Below the pieces are notes generated by a model that saw nothing but the letters and a program-made list of their open reading frames with translations, did no database searches and had not been told where the DNA came from. The position numbers and the translations under genes are program-made. A DNA stretch of 64,000 nucleotides from Chelativorans petroleitrophicus (GTDB taxonomy: Bacteria > Pseudomonadota > Alphaproteobacteria > Rhizobiales > Rhizobiaceae). Shown in pieces: positions 54,444-63,167 of this stretch (within the stretch, counting starts at the first letter, position 1; each line of letters opens with the position of its first letter). The DNA lies in assembly GCF_025398195.1 (NCBI RefSeq), contig NZ_JAODNV010000004.1, positions 1 through 64,000 on the forward strand, written 5' to 3'.

Positions 54444-55181
54444 ATGTCCATTCTGGCCACGCGCAGATGCCTGCTGAAGCTCGGACTCCTGCTCGTGCCG
54501 ATGCCGCTTCGCGCGCGCGCCCAGGAAAAGCCTGCCGCGGTGGTAGAGCTTTTCACGAGCCAGGGCTGTAGCTCCTGTCCGCCGGCGGACGCTCTCTTTG
54601 TCGAGCTCGCCGAGCGCGACGATCTCGTCGTGCTCACCTATCACGTGGACTACTGGGACTATCTCGGCTGGAAGGACTATCTTGCCACGCCTGAGAACAC
54701 CGCCCGGCAGCGCGCATATGGCGAGGTTTTCGAAAACACCGTCTACACCCCGCAGGCGGTGGTGAACGGACACCTGAACGTGGTGGGCTCGGACCGCGAC
54801 ACGCTTTATGAGGCGCTTGCGCGGAATTCAGGCAAGCTCGCCGTCGATGTGGCGCTGTCCTATCCAGGCCGCAGCATCGTCATCGAGATAGGCAGTGCTG
54901 CGGCTTCCGCCGACGCTCATGTCATTCTCGCCTTCTACGAACCACGCAAGGTCGTCGACATCCGCGGCGGAGAAAACAGCGGTCGCACGATCGATTATCG
55001 AAACATCGTCACAAGCTTCCAGATCATGGGCATGTGGCATGGCGATGCCATGCGCATGGAACTGCCGATGAGCGAGATTGCCCGAAAAGGCGGGCATTGC
55101 GCCGTTCTGCTGCAGGCCGTGGATGCGGCAGGCCGCCCCGGCCGGATCTTAGGCGCGGCGCGCGCTTCGGCGTCCTGGTAG
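54444..55181 (+). CDS. DUF1223 thioredoxin-like secreted protein
   Basis: Protein of 245 residues with a signal peptide (MSILATRRCLLKLGLLLVPMPLRARAQ) and the DUF1223 core: VVELFTSQGCSSCPPADALFVELA (CSSC thioredoxin-like motif), TYHVDYWDYLGWKD and YTPQAVVNG. The CxxC pair points to a periplasmic redox role, perhaps linked to cytochrome c biogenesis nearby, but function is not established. The ATG at 54444 follows CGGAG. Confidence 0.85.
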   Translation: MSILATRRCLLKLGLLLVPMPLRARAQEKPAAVVELFTSQGCSSCPPADALFVELAERDDLVVLTYHVDYWDYLGWKDYLATPENTARQRAYGEVFENTVYTPQAVVNGHLNVVGSDRDTLYEALARNSGKLAVDVALSYPGRSIVIEIGSAAASADAHVILAFYEPRKVVDIRGGENSGRTIDYRNIVTSFQIMGMWHGDAMRMELPMSEIARKGGHCAVLLQAVDAAGRPGRILGAARASASW

Positions 55182-55189
55182 CCAGGCAA

Positions 55190-55380
55190 AACAAAAAACC
55201 GATACGGGCGAAGAGCCCATATCGGCGCTGGCAGAAGAAAGCATTGAAAACTAAGTACCGAAGACGCCCTACGCGTCCAGAGTTGGTTCGATCCGGCAAC
55301 GACCCCGTGGGCGGGGGGGCTTGGGGTACGGAGCCGCTCCGGATCGAACCGTCTCAGGCAACGGTCGAATGGTCGCCGTA
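55190..55380 (-). ncRNA. candidate structured small RNA (family not recognised)
   Basis: The minus strand of the 375-bp gap between the DUF1223 and DUF2794 genes ends in a strong intrinsic terminator (55192-55225) although no protein gene lies upstream of it on that strand. Upstream are a perfect 12-bp inverted repeat, GGTTCGATCCGG / CCGGATCGAACC (55339-55350 and 55285-55296), enclosing a 42-nt GC-rich loop with ACCCC/GGGGT pairing, and a second hairpin, GACGC-GTAGG-GCGTC (55263-55277). The layout is that of a small RNA of about 190 nt. It lacks the conserved cores of tmRNA, RNase P RNA and SRP RNA. 6S RNA is not fully excluded. The 5' end is a guess. Confidence 0.55.
55192..55225 (-). terminator. 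minus-strand intrinsic terminator of the candidate small RNA
   Basis: On the minus strand CCGATATGGGC-TCTTC-GCCCGTATCGG (11-bp stem, one mismatch) runs straight into TTTTTTGTTTTG. The plus strand has no T-run after the stem, so the terminator is directional. Confidence 0.85.
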
Positions 55381-55556
55381 AAATCGGGCGCAAGCTTGGA
55401 AATAAGACGGCAAGAATAGGGCAGACGATCACCATATCCGACACGCGGTCTTTATGCGTGAGTAAGCGGCTGATTAGTCCAGATCGCCTCCGGGGTTGCT
55501 TTTCCCGTCCCGGCACGCCACCTTTGATTAATGCCGGTGTCGAGGGTGATAGCGGA

Positions 55557-55943
55557 ATGACAGATTTTGCAGGTTCAGGGGAGGATGGGGACGGGTACGC
55601 AAATCTCGTCTCGCTGGGCGAGGCACGAAAGGCAAGGCTGGGCCTGCCCGTGACCTTCAACCGGCGGGAGCTGGACCAGATCCTCCGGCTTTACGGCCGA
55701 ATGGTGGCAGCGGGCGAGTGGCGCGACTACGCCATAGACCATACTCCGGACGGGGCCATTTTCTCCGTTTTCCGCCGCACGAGCGAAGTACCTCTCTACC
55801 AGATCGTGAAGAATCCGAAGCTGGCACGACGGCAGGGCGCCTACAGCGTGGTCACGGCAACCGGCCTCATCCTCAAGCGCGGCCATGAGCTCGATCGCGT
55901 GCTGTCCGTCTTCGACAAGAAGTTCAGGCTGGTGGGAACATAA
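55557..55943 (+). CDS. DUF2794 protein
   Basis: Protein of 128 residues matching the alphaproteobacterial DUF2794 family: VTFNRRELDQILRLYGRMVAAGEWRDYAIDHTPDGAIFSVFRRTSEVPLYQIVKNPKLARRQGAYSV. Small, soluble, of unknown function and widely conserved next to acnA-region genes. ATG at 55557 preceded by AGCGGA. Confidence 0.85.
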   Translation: MTDFAGSGEDGDGYANLVSLGEARKARLGLPVTFNRRELDQILRLYGRMVAAGEWRDYAIDHTPDGAIFSVFRRTSEVPLYQIVKNPKLARRQGAYSVVTATGLILKRGHELDRVLSVFDKKFRLVGT

Positions 55944-55966
55944 GCGCCGCCGCATTCGCAGCGATT

Positions 55967-56536
55967 TCACAATCCCTCGCGAAAGAGCCGTTCGGGCAGC
56001 GACTCAGGATCGGGCGGCCTTGCGCTGCCGCCATTGAGCGAAAGCTGCATGAATACGGTGTCGAGCCAGCGGCCGTGCTTGTAGCCGCTTGCATGGAGCG
56101 CGCCTGCGTGGCGGAAGCCGAGCGCCGCATGAAGCCGCACCGAGGGGCTTTCTGCCGAGCCGTCGCCGATCACAGCCGCGATCTGCCGGAAGCCGAGCCG
56201 TTCGCATTCCCCGATCAGCGCCTGTAGCAGTTGCCGGCCGACCCCCTGCCCCTGCGCCTCCGGCGCCACATAGATCGAATCCTCTACCATGAAACGGTAG
56301 GCGCGCCGCGGGCGGAACGGGCCGGCATAGGCATAACCCAGCACCTCCCCGCCCCTCTCTGCGACCAGATAAGGAAATCCCTTGGCGACCAAGGCCTCCC
56401 GCCGCGCTGTCATCTCCTCCAGACTTGGCGGCTCGAGTTCGTAACTTGCCGTGCCGGTGGCGACGGCGTACCCATAAATCCTGGTGATCGCAGGCAAGTC
56501 GGCGGGCGCCGACGGGCGGATCACAACAAGTTCCAT
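55967..56536 (-). CDS. GNAT N-acetyltransferase, phosphinothricin-acetyltransferase type
   Basis: Acetyl-CoA-dependent acetyltransferase of 189 residues. VIRPSAPADLPAITRIYGYAV, YLVAERGGEVLGYAYAGPFRPRRAYRFMVEDSIYVAPEAQGQGVGRQLLQALI (acetyl-CoA loop QGQGVG) and RLHAALGFRHAGALHASGYKHGRWLDTVFMQL match the Pat/Bar subfamily, which acetylates phosphinothricin, methionine sulfone or similar amines. Convergent with DUF2794. Confidence 0.9.
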   Translation of the reverse strand: MELVVIRPSAPADLPAITRIYGYAVATGTASYELEPPSLEEMTARREALVAKGFPYLVAERGGEVLGYAYAGPFRPRRAYRFMVEDSIYVAPEAQGQGVGRQLLQALIGECERLGFRQIAAVIGDGSAESPSVRLHAALGFRHAGALHASGYKHGRWLDTVFMQLSLNGGSARPPDPESLPERLFREGL

Positions 56537-56579
56537 AGATGGTTTTCCCCTCTCACATGGTCCGCAGTCCCGGCCAACG

Positions 56580-56607
56580 AAAAAGGGCGGTCAGAACCGC
56601 CCTTTTT
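56580..56607. terminator. intrinsic terminator between BI-1 and GNAT genes
   Basis: AAAAAGGGCGGT and ACCGCCCTTTTT pair around CAGA; T-runs on both strands. It follows the BI-1 gene on the minus strand. Confidence 0.85.
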
Positions 56608-56627
56608 GAATTCCTGCTCCCGCGCCC

Positions 56628-57368
56628 CTACTCGCGATTGCCGAGGAACTGCAGCAGGAACATGAACAGGTTGATAAAGTCGAGATAAAGCCGCAGCGCG
56701 CCCATGATGGCCTTGCGGCCGGCGACCAGCGTGCTGTCGCCCTCGTAGTACATCTCCTTGATCTGCTGCGTGTCGTAGGCGGTGAGCCCCGCGAACACCA
56801 GCACGCCGATGACCGAAATGGCGAACTGCAGGGCGGAGGAGCCGAGGAAAATGTTCACGATCGAGGCGAGGATCAGGCCGATAAGGCCCATGAACAGAAA
56901 CGAGCCCATTCCGGTCAGATCACGCCGCGTCGTGTAGCCCCAGAGCGAAAGCGCACCAAAGGAGGCCGCCGTGATGAAGAAGGTCCGCACGATGCTCTCG
57001 CCCGTGTAGACGAGGAAGATCGTGGACAGCGACAGGCCTACGAGGCCTGCATAAACCCAGAACGTCGTCTGCGCCGCCGATACGCTGAGCGTATGGATGC
57101 GGAAGCTCATAAAGAACACCAGCGCCAGCGGAGCGAGAATGACGACCCAGCGGAACGCACTGGCGTAGATGAGCTGACCGAACGCGGTCAACTGGCCATC
57201 CGCCACCGCAAAGTTGAAGGCACCCCACCCCACAAGGCCCGTGATCGCAAGACCCAGGGCCATGAGGTTGTAAACCCGGATCATGTACGCGCGCAGGCCC
57301 TCGTCGATGACCGCGTCGGCGCGGGCGCCAGTCGCCACGCGGGTCTGATAGTTGCGAAGGTCAGCCAT
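56628..57368 (-). CDS. Bax inhibitor-1/YccA (YbhL)-family membrane protein
   Basis: Seven-helix membrane protein of 246 residues. The signature AYDTQQIKEMYYEGD near the C-terminus, with ILASIVNIFLGSSALQFAISVIGVLVFAGLTAYDTQ, identifies the BI-1 family; relatives leak Ca or protons in a pH-dependent way or interact with FtsH. The ATG at 57368 follows AGAGGAT. Its leader carries a probable ybhL RNA motif. Confidence 0.92.
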   Translation of the reverse strand: MADLRNYQTRVATGARADAVIDEGLRAYMIRVYNLMALGLAITGLVGWGAFNFAVADGQLTAFGQLIYASAFRWVVILAPLALVFFMSFRIHTLSVSAAQTTFWVYAGLVGLSLSTIFLVYTGESIVRTFFITAASFGALSLWGYTTRRDLTGMGSFLFMGLIGLILASIVNIFLGSSALQFAISVIGVLVFAGLTAYDTQQIKEMYYEGDSTLVAGRKAIMGALRLYLDFINLFMFLLQFLGNRE

Positions 57369-57380
57369 ATTATCCTCTTT

Positions 57381-57440
57381 CTCGCACTCTCCCGTCGGGG
57401 TCTCGGCATGCCGCCGCTCGCCGCTGGCGGGAGTCCAGCA
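57381..57440 (-). promoter_or_regulatory. probable ybhL-type RNA motif in the BI-1 gene leader
   Basis: In the leader, GGACTCCCG (57428-57436 on the plus strand, complement) pairs with CGGGAGAGT (57386-57394), enclosing GCCGAGACCCCGA. The ybhL motif described in Rhizobiales lies in front of genes of this family and, as I recall it, has the same GACUCCCG / CGGGAGAGU stem. It ends about 13 bp before the start codon, covering the region where it could affect translation. Confidence 0.6.
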
Positions 57441-57582
57441 TGCGTCGTTCAAATATGATATCTGATCGTGACGGTGGCAAGTCCTACAGGCAGGAAATGC
57501 AGGCGCCACAATGCGAAAAAGCCTGCCGGATCATTTTGGATTTTCGATTTCCGGCGGCCCCGGCCGGAAAAAATTCTTACCC

Positions 57583-60204
57583 CTAAAGGTTCCGTAGCAC
57601 CGGCGCTGCCTTATGGCCGAGCACGCGCCAGGTGCCGATGAGCCCAAATCCCACCGTCAATACCAAAGCGATAACGATCGTCGAGAAGGCGACTTCCGGC
57701 AGGAATGTCCATGGCAGGGCCATGATCCGCGAGACGACATACCAGCCCGCCACGGCGCCCGCGCCGAGCGCGAAAACCGCGGTGGCAAGGCCGATCAGAA
57801 GATATTCCAGCGAAAAGGCCGTGATCAGCGTACGCCGCGTGGCGCCAAGCGTCTTCAACACCACCGCATCATGCACCCGCGCCCGGTTGCCTGCGGCGAG
57901 CGCACCGGAAAGCACGAGCACGGAGGCCTGAAGGGCCACGGCAGCCGCCGCGCGGATTGCGGTGGCGAGCTGGCTGAGAAGTTCGTTGACCACCTCGAGC
58001 GCATCCTTCACGCGCAAGGTGGTCACGGTCGGAAAATTGCGGGTGACCGCGTTGAGGATGCGGGCTTCATCCGCAGTCGAAGCGCCGGGCGCTGTGAGCG
58101 TGGCAAGCCATGCATGCGGCGCTCCGGCGAAGGTGTTGGGTGAGAAGACCATGACGAAGTTCATCGCCAGGCTTTCCCACTCCACCTGGCGGAAGCTTGC
58201 GATGCGCGCAGTGACCGGGCGGCCCAACACATTGACGGTGATCGTGTCGCCGAGGGCGAGGCCCAGCTCTCTCCCTTCCTGGGCGGTGAAGGAGACGAGC
58301 GGCTCGCCCGCGTAACCCTGGGGCCACCATTCGCCTTCCACCAATGTGGAGTTTTCCGGCTGCTCGTCAGAGTAGGTGATGCCGCGGTCGCCGCGCAGCA
58401 CCCAGGCGCCCTCCGGCGGCACCTCGATCTCGCGCGTGTCGATGCCGTTCAGATGGGTGATCCTTCCGCGCAGCATCGGCACGCGCAGGAGCTCGCCATG
58501 CGGCGCTTCCACCTCCAGTAGTGCGGCGAAATCCTCCACCTCATGCGGCTGAATATCGACAAAGAAGAAGTTCGGTGCGCGTTCAGGCAGGCTTCCAGAG
58601 ACCTGCCGGCGCAGATTGCCATCGATCAATGCTAGCGTGGAAAGCAGCGTAAGCCCGAGGCCAAGCGAGAGCACGACGGAGGGCGTGAGTGCGCCCGGGC
58701 GGTGGATGTTGCCGATAGCGAGTCGCAGCACCGTTGAACGGACGGGGGGAGCACGCCGGGCCAGCGCCTGCACGGCCCAGCCCACACCGCGCAGCACGAT
58801 GAAGGCCGCCACCGCCGCACCGACGAAGATCACGGCGATCCGGCGCTCCTCGGTATAGAGGATGGCGAGACCGGCGAGGATTATGGCGATGAAGATAGCC
58901 GTCAGGATGTAAGCGGGGCGTGGCCAGCCTTTGCCGTCGATCCCCATTTCGCGGAAGAGGGACGTCGCCGGAACATCCCGCGCCCGCCCGAGCGGCAGGA
59001 TGGCAAAGGCAAGCGTGGTCAGCATTCCGAAGAGCGCACCGAGGCCGAGCGCGGCCGGATAAATGCCCGCCTCGCTGTTCACCGGGATGAAGGAGGACAG
59101 CGCCGCATTGGCCGCAAAGGGCATGAGGGCCGCGAACACCAGCCCCGCCGCGATCCCGATCAGCGCGATGATGCCGATCTGGAGAAGGTAGACGAGCACG
59201 ACGAAACCGCCGGAGGCGCCAAGACTCTTGAAGGTGGCGATGACGGCGCGTTTTCCATCCAGATAGGCACGGACGGCGTTCGCCACGCCGACGCCTCCCA
59301 CCACGAGAGCCGTCAGCCCGACAAGGGTGAGAAACTGAGAGAAACGCTCAATATTGGAGGAAAGAGCGGGCGCGGCGTTGAGCCGGGTGCGAATGCTCCA
59401 TCCCGCTTGCGGAAAGCGCTCTCCCGCCTCCTCGCTCAAAGCACTCAACGCATCGTCGCTCGCCCCCTCATCAATGCGGATCTTGTAGACGTATTCGACA
59501 AGACTGCCGGGCTGCACGAGGCCGGAAGCGGCCATTCCCTCAAGCGAGACCATGAGTCTCGGCGCGAAGGCGAAGCCCTCGGAAATCATGTCGGGCTCGC
59601 TGACAAGTTTAGCGCGCAGCTCGAAAGCCTGCGTACCGAGCATGATAGGGTCGCCAAGGGAAAGACCGAGCCTGTCAAACAGTAGGGCAGGCGCAACCGC
59701 CCCGTATGCGCCGTCCCGCAGGCCGAAAAGCATGTCATGCGGAAGGGACGGTTCAGTAACGAGCGTGCCGTAGAGCGGATATCGCCCGTCGACCGCCTTC
59801 GCCTCCACCAGCGCCTGGTCGGTGCCATCGGCGCGCCGCGCCATGGAGCGCATGGTGACGCTTTCGGCAAGCGTGCCGAGACTTTCAAGCCACGCACGCT
59901 CGGCTTCCGTTGCCTCACGCTGGTCGAGCTCGAACCGGATGTCGGCGCCGAGCAGCTCCTGACCCTGGATCGCCACCGCCTCGTCGATGGCGCGGGCGAC
60001 GGAATTCACGCCGCCGATGGCTGCGACGCCGAGCGCAATGCAGGCGAGGAAAACGGCAAACCCGGAAAGTCCGCCGCGCATTTCGCGCAGCGCGAACCGC
60101 AACGCCAGCACAAGCCCTGCAAGGGCCGTTGCGCCTGCGCGACGGCGGGCCGGCGAAAGATCGCCGGTCTTCACATCGATCGCGGCGGCATCAATACGCG
60201 ACAT
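57583..60204 (-). CDS. FtsX/MacB-like ABC exporter permease (YbbP type)
   Basis: Large inner-membrane protein of about 873 residues with two FtsX-type permease domains. TM segments are near FALREMRGGLSGFAVFLACIALGVAAIG, LVGLTALVVGGVGVANAVRAY, LQIGIIALIGIAAGLVFAALM, and a C-terminal set ending in FLPEVAFSTIVIALVLTVGFGLIG; big periplasmic domains lie between. It pairs with the ATPase at 60191-60910, whose stop overlaps its start by 14 bp. Homologous E. coli ybbA-ybbP lies next to tesA, as here. Confidence 0.9.
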   Translation of the reverse strand: MSRIDAAAIDVKTGDLSPARRRAGATALAGLVLALRFALREMRGGLSGFAVFLACIALGVAAIGGVNSVARAIDEAVAIQGQELLGADIRFELDQREATEAERAWLESLGTLAESVTMRSMARRADGTDQALVEAKAVDGRYPLYGTLVTEPSLPHDMLFGLRDGAYGAVAPALLFDRLGLSLGDPIMLGTQAFELRAKLVSEPDMISEGFAFAPRLMVSLEGMAASGLVQPGSLVEYVYKIRIDEGASDDALSALSEEAGERFPQAGWSIRTRLNAAPALSSNIERFSQFLTLVGLTALVVGGVGVANAVRAYLDGKRAVIATFKSLGASGGFVVLVYLLQIGIIALIGIAAGLVFAALMPFAANAALSSFIPVNSEAGIYPAALGLGALFGMLTTLAFAILPLGRARDVPATSLFREMGIDGKGWPRPAYILTAIFIAIILAGLAILYTEERRIAVIFVGAAVAAFIVLRGVGWAVQALARRAPPVRSTVLRLAIGNIHRPGALTPSVVLSLGLGLTLLSTLALIDGNLRRQVSGSLPERAPNFFFVDIQPHEVEDFAALLEVEAPHGELLRVPMLRGRITHLNGIDTREIEVPPEGAWVLRGDRGITYSDEQPENSTLVEGEWWPQGYAGEPLVSFTAQEGRELGLALGDTITVNVLGRPVTARIASFRQVEWESLAMNFVMVFSPNTFAGAPHAWLATLTAPGASTADEARILNAVTRNFPTVTTLRVKDALEVVNELLSQLATAIRAAAAVALQASVLVLSGALAAGNRARVHDAVVLKTLGATRRTLITAFSLEYLLIGLATAVFALGAGAVAGWYVVSRIMALPWTFLPEVAFSTIVIALVLTVGFGLIGTWRVLGHKAAPVLRNL

Positions 60205-60910
60205 CACGGGCCTCACCGGCCATGACGGGTGCAAGCGCGGCCTCTTCAATGCGGCCCGAGCGCATGGAGACCTGTCGGGCGCAGCGCGCGGCCAGCGCCG
60301 GATCATGGGTGACGAGCACCAGCGTGGTGTCGCGCTCGCACGCCCTTGCAAAAAGCAGATCGGCAATCTGCCTGCCCGTCGCCTGGTCGAGATTGCCGGT
60401 GGGTTCGTCGGCGATCATGATGGCGGGCTGCGGGGCAAGCGCCCGCGCAATCGCCACGCGCTGCTGCTCACCGCCCGAAAGCTCGCCCGGATAGTGGGTG
60501 AGGCGATCCTTCAGCCCGACGGCCGCAAGCTCCTCCCGCGCGATACCGAAAGGATCGGGATGACCGGCCAGCTCCAGCGGGACCGCGACATTCTCCAGCG
60601 CTGTCATGTTGGGAATGAGGTGGAAGGACTGGAAAACGATCCCGATCATGCGACCGCGAAAGGCAGCAACCTCGTCCTCCTTCAACTGGTCGATGCGTTC
60701 GCCCGCCACCCACACGGAACCGCTGTCAACCCGCTCGAGCCCCGCAATCACCATCAGCAGCGTCGACTTACCGGAGCCCGAGGGGCCGACGATTGCCGTT
60801 GAATGGCCATGTTCCACCGCAAGGCTGACACGGTCGAGCACCTGAACGGTCGATGCCCCCTCTCCGAGGCGCAGGGAGACATCCTTGAGGTCGATCACGG
60901 GTTTGGTCAC
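60191..60910 (-). CDS. ABC exporter ATPase (LolD/YbbA type)
   Basis: ATPase of 239 residues: Walker A GPSGSGKST, signature LSGGEQQRVAIARAL, Walker B IMIADEPTGNLD, and VTHDPALA. It belongs to the MacB/LolD/FtsE group. The start is GTG at 60910. It forms a transporter with the overlapping permease gene; the divergent SGNH esterase gene reproduces the E. coli ybbA-tesA arrangement. Confidence 0.92.
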   Translation of the reverse strand: MTKPVIDLKDVSLRLGEGASTVQVLDRVSLAVEHGHSTAIVGPSGSGKSTLLMVIAGLERVDSGSVWVAGERIDQLKEDEVAAFRGRMIGIVFQSFHLIPNMTALENVAVPLELAGHPDPFGIAREELAAVGLKDRLTHYPGELSGGEQQRVAIARALAPQPAIMIADEPTGNLDQATGRQIADLLFARACERDTTLVLVTHDPALAARCARQVSMRSGRIEEAALAPVMAGEARDVAY

Positions 60911-60972
60911 GAAAGAGACGTCCTATATGTGAGAAGCTGCGGCCAGGCTTGGGCAGATATGGGTGGCGGTCT

Positions 60973-61647
60973 ATGATATTCAAATCCTTCGGAAAGATTT
61001 TCGGAATAGTTTTCCCGATCACGAGATTGTCATCCGCCGCAGTTTTCCTGATGGTGTTCGCGGCAGCGCCGGCAATGGCCGAGCCCTTTCGCATCATCGG
61101 GTTCGGCGACAGCCTGATGGCTGGCTATCAGCTTGCACCCGGAGAAAGCTTTCCCGAACAGCTTGAAAAGGCGCTCGCAGCACGCGGCCATGAGGTGACC
61201 GTGACCAATGCCGGTGTGTCAGGCGACACCACCAGCGGGGGCCTTTCGCGGCTCGACTGGTCGGTGCCGGACGGCACGGACCTCGTGATCCTTGAACTGG
61301 GCGCCAACGACATGCTGCGTGGACTTTCCCCTTCGGCCACCGAAAAGAATCTGGAAGCGATGATCACCCGGCTGAAGGAGCGGGGCGTTAACATACTGCT
61401 CGTGGGCATGTACGCCGCGCCCAATCTCGGACCGGACTACCAGGAGGCGTTCAACGCCATCTACCCCCGGTTGGCGGAAAAGCATGATCTGCCGCTGGTG
61501 CCGTTCTTCCTGGAAGGTGTGGCCGGCAACGCCGCCATGCAGCTCGACGACCGGATGCACCCCAACGCGCAGGGCGTGGCTCTTATGGTGGAGAATGTGC
61601 TTCCCGCCGTCGAGCCCCTAGTCGCGAAGGAGAGGACGGACATGTGA
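60973..61647 (+). CDS. SGNH arylesterase / lysophospholipase (TesA-like)
   Basis: Secreted hydrolase of 224 residues with signal peptide (ITRLSSAAVFLMVFAAAPAMA). GDSL blocks are complete: GFGDSLMAGY (nucleophile Ser), NAGVSGDTTSGG (Gly), LGANDMLRG (Asn), and DDRMHPNAQG (Asp-x-x-His). It cleaves thioesters or lysophospholipids in the periplasm. ATG at 60973 after GGGTGGCGG. Confidence 0.92.
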   Translation: MIFKSFGKIFGIVFPITRLSSAAVFLMVFAAAPAMAEPFRIIGFGDSLMAGYQLAPGESFPEQLEKALAARGHEVTVTNAGVSGDTTSGGLSRLDWSVPDGTDLVILELGANDMLRGLSPSATEKNLEAMITRLKERGVNILLVGMYAAPNLGPDYQEAFNAIYPRLAEKHDLPLVPFFLEGVAGNAAMQLDDRMHPNAQGVALMVENVLPAVEPLVAKERTDM

Positions 61648-61723
61648 AGGTCTGAGAAAACCGCTTGCCCCCACCCGAAATGAATGATTCGCTGAGCTGA
61701 CGACGCGAATCGAGGAGGTTGCC

Positions 61724-62323
61724 ATGCCGCGACTGTTCACCGCCCTCGAAATCCCACGCGATGCGGCCCTTTCGCTCTCGCTGCTGCGCGGCGGCCTGCC
61801 GGGAGCGCGCTGGGTGGACGTCGAAGACTATCATCTCACGCTGCGCTTTATCGGCGACGTGGAAGGCCACGTGGCCGACGAGATAGCAAGCGCGCTCGAC
61901 AGGGTAAGGCGGCCTTCTTTCCAGCTTACCCTGTCCGGCGTCGGCGCGTTCGGCCAGAAAAAGCCGCATGCGGTGTGGGCGGGCGTCGCCTCCTCCCCGG
62001 ACCTGTTTGCGCTGCAGGCGGAGATCGAGCGCATCTGCCAGCGCATCGGGCTTGCGCCCGATCCGCGCAAGTTCACGCCGCACGTCACGCTCGCGAGGCT
62101 GAAGAACGCCTCGCCTCATGCGGTGGCGAACTATCTTTCGGCACGCGGCAATTTCTCCGCACTGCCGTTCCGCGTGAACCGCTTCGTGCTCATGTCCTCG
62201 CGCGAGTCGGTGGGTGGCGGCCCCTATATCGTGGAGGAAGCATGGCCGCTGCTGGCGGCCGAGCCATCCCAGGCGGCGAACCGATCCGCCAGCGCCTCGC
62301 AGGCTTCGCGGATCCTGCCATAA
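61724..62323 (+). CDS. thpR: RNA 2',3'-cyclic phosphodiesterase ThpR
   Basis: 2H-phosphoesterase of 199 residues with the two HxTx motifs: YHLTLRFIG and PHVTLARLK. It opens 2',3'-cyclic phosphate ends of RNA (formerly the LigT family). GAGGAGG precedes the ATG. The C-terminal tail of about 30 residues, beyond the usual end near YIVEEAWPL, overlaps the convergent phosphatase gene by 100 bp. Confidence 0.9.
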   Translation: MPRLFTALEIPRDAALSLSLLRGGLPGARWVDVEDYHLTLRFIGDVEGHVADEIASALDRVRRPSFQLTLSGVGAFGQKKPHAVWAGVASSPDLFALQAEIERICQRIGLAPDPRKFTPHVTLARLKNASPHAVANYLSARGNFSALPFRVNRFVLMSSRESVGGGPYIVEEAWPLLAAEPSQAANRSASASQASRILP

Positions 62324-62745
62324 ACGGCTAGGAAATCCGCCTCGCCCCCATAATAGGGATCGGGCACTTCTTCCTCGCGGCCGAGCGCGAAGTGAAGCAG
62401 CATGTGAATACGACCCTGTGCCTTCTCGGGCGCAAGCTGCCGCAGGCGGCGTACATTGGCCCGGTCCATACCGAAGATGAGGTCAAACCGTGCGAAGTCC
62501 TCCGCCGTGATAAGTCGCGCCCGCTGGCCGGAGATATCGACGCCGAAGCGGTGCGCCACGGCGACCGAGCGCGAATCTGGCGGCTCCCCCGCATGCCAGC
62601 TGCCGAGCGCGGCCGAATCGATCTCGAAGGCATTGCCGAGACCGCGCTCCGAAACCACGGCACGGAGGACGCCTTCGGCAAGGGGCGAGCGGCAGATATT
62701 CCCGAGGCAGACAAACAGAATCGCGGTGCGGGGCTGTGCTGACAT
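62224..62745 (-). CDS. low-molecular-weight protein-tyrosine phosphatase
   Basis: Phosphatase of 173 residues. The catalytic loop CLGNICRS (CX5R) lies at the N-terminus and the general acid in VPDPYYGG. Cytoplasmic; relatives act on tyrosine kinases of exopolysaccharide synthesis or on arsenate. The ATG at 62745 precedes SAQPRTAILFVCLGN; upstream in-frame codons reach 62802. Its last 33 codons are antisense to the end of thpR. Confidence 0.9.
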   Translation of the reverse strand: MSAQPRTAILFVCLGNICRSPLAEGVLRAVVSERGLGNAFEIDSAALGSWHAGEPPDSRSVAVAHRFGVDISGQRARLITAEDFARFDLIFGMDRANVRRLRQLAPEKAQGRIHMLLHFALGREEEVPDPYYGGEADFLAVYGRIREACEALADRFAAWDGSAASSGHASSTI

Positions 62746-62795
62746 GACAGGCGCGTTATCCTTCCTTTCCTTGCGGATAGGCATGGAGAACAGCC

Positions 62796-63092
62796 ATGGC
62801 AAGACAGAAGCTGGACCGGGCGGAGGCGGAAAAGGCGCTGGCCGGACTCGACGGCTGGCAGTTCGCGCGTGCGGGAAACGCCATCGAACGCCGCTTCACG
62901 TTCCGCGATTTCAACGAGGCCTTCGGCTTCATGGCGCGGGTGGCGCTGACGGCGGAAAAGCTCGACCATCATCCGGAGTGGACGAACGTTTACAACAAAG
63001 TGGACGTTGTCCTGTCCACCCATGACGCCGGCGGCCTGACGCAGCTCGATTTCAAGCTGGCCAGGCGAATGAATGCCCTGGCGGGCAAGTAG
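62796..63092 (+). CDS. phhB: pterin-4a-carbinolamine dehydratase
   Basis: 98 residues with the family motif [36 protein letters not shown], including the catalytic HHP and the THDAGG segment. It recycles the tetrahydrobiopterin carbinolamine formed by aromatic amino acid hydroxylases; in organisms without these it may have a molybdopterin-related role. ATG after GGAGAAC. Confidence 0.93.
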   Translation: MARQKLDRAEAEKALAGLDGWQFARAGNAIERRFTFRDFNEAFGFMARVALTAEKLDHHPEWTNVYNKVDVVLSTHDAGGLTQLDFKLARRMNALAGK

Positions 63093-63167
63093 CGCTCGAC
63101 CTGAAAGTCGCGCCGCCATTGCACTTGCAGTGGTAGCTACCCACATTACCCATCAGGAGTGACGTGA

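Noticed and set aside
55285-55350. tRNA gene suggested by GGTTCGATCC (T-arm-like sequence) on both strands
   Set aside because: No acceptor, D or anticodon arms can be drawn; the two copies pair with each other as a long stem instead.
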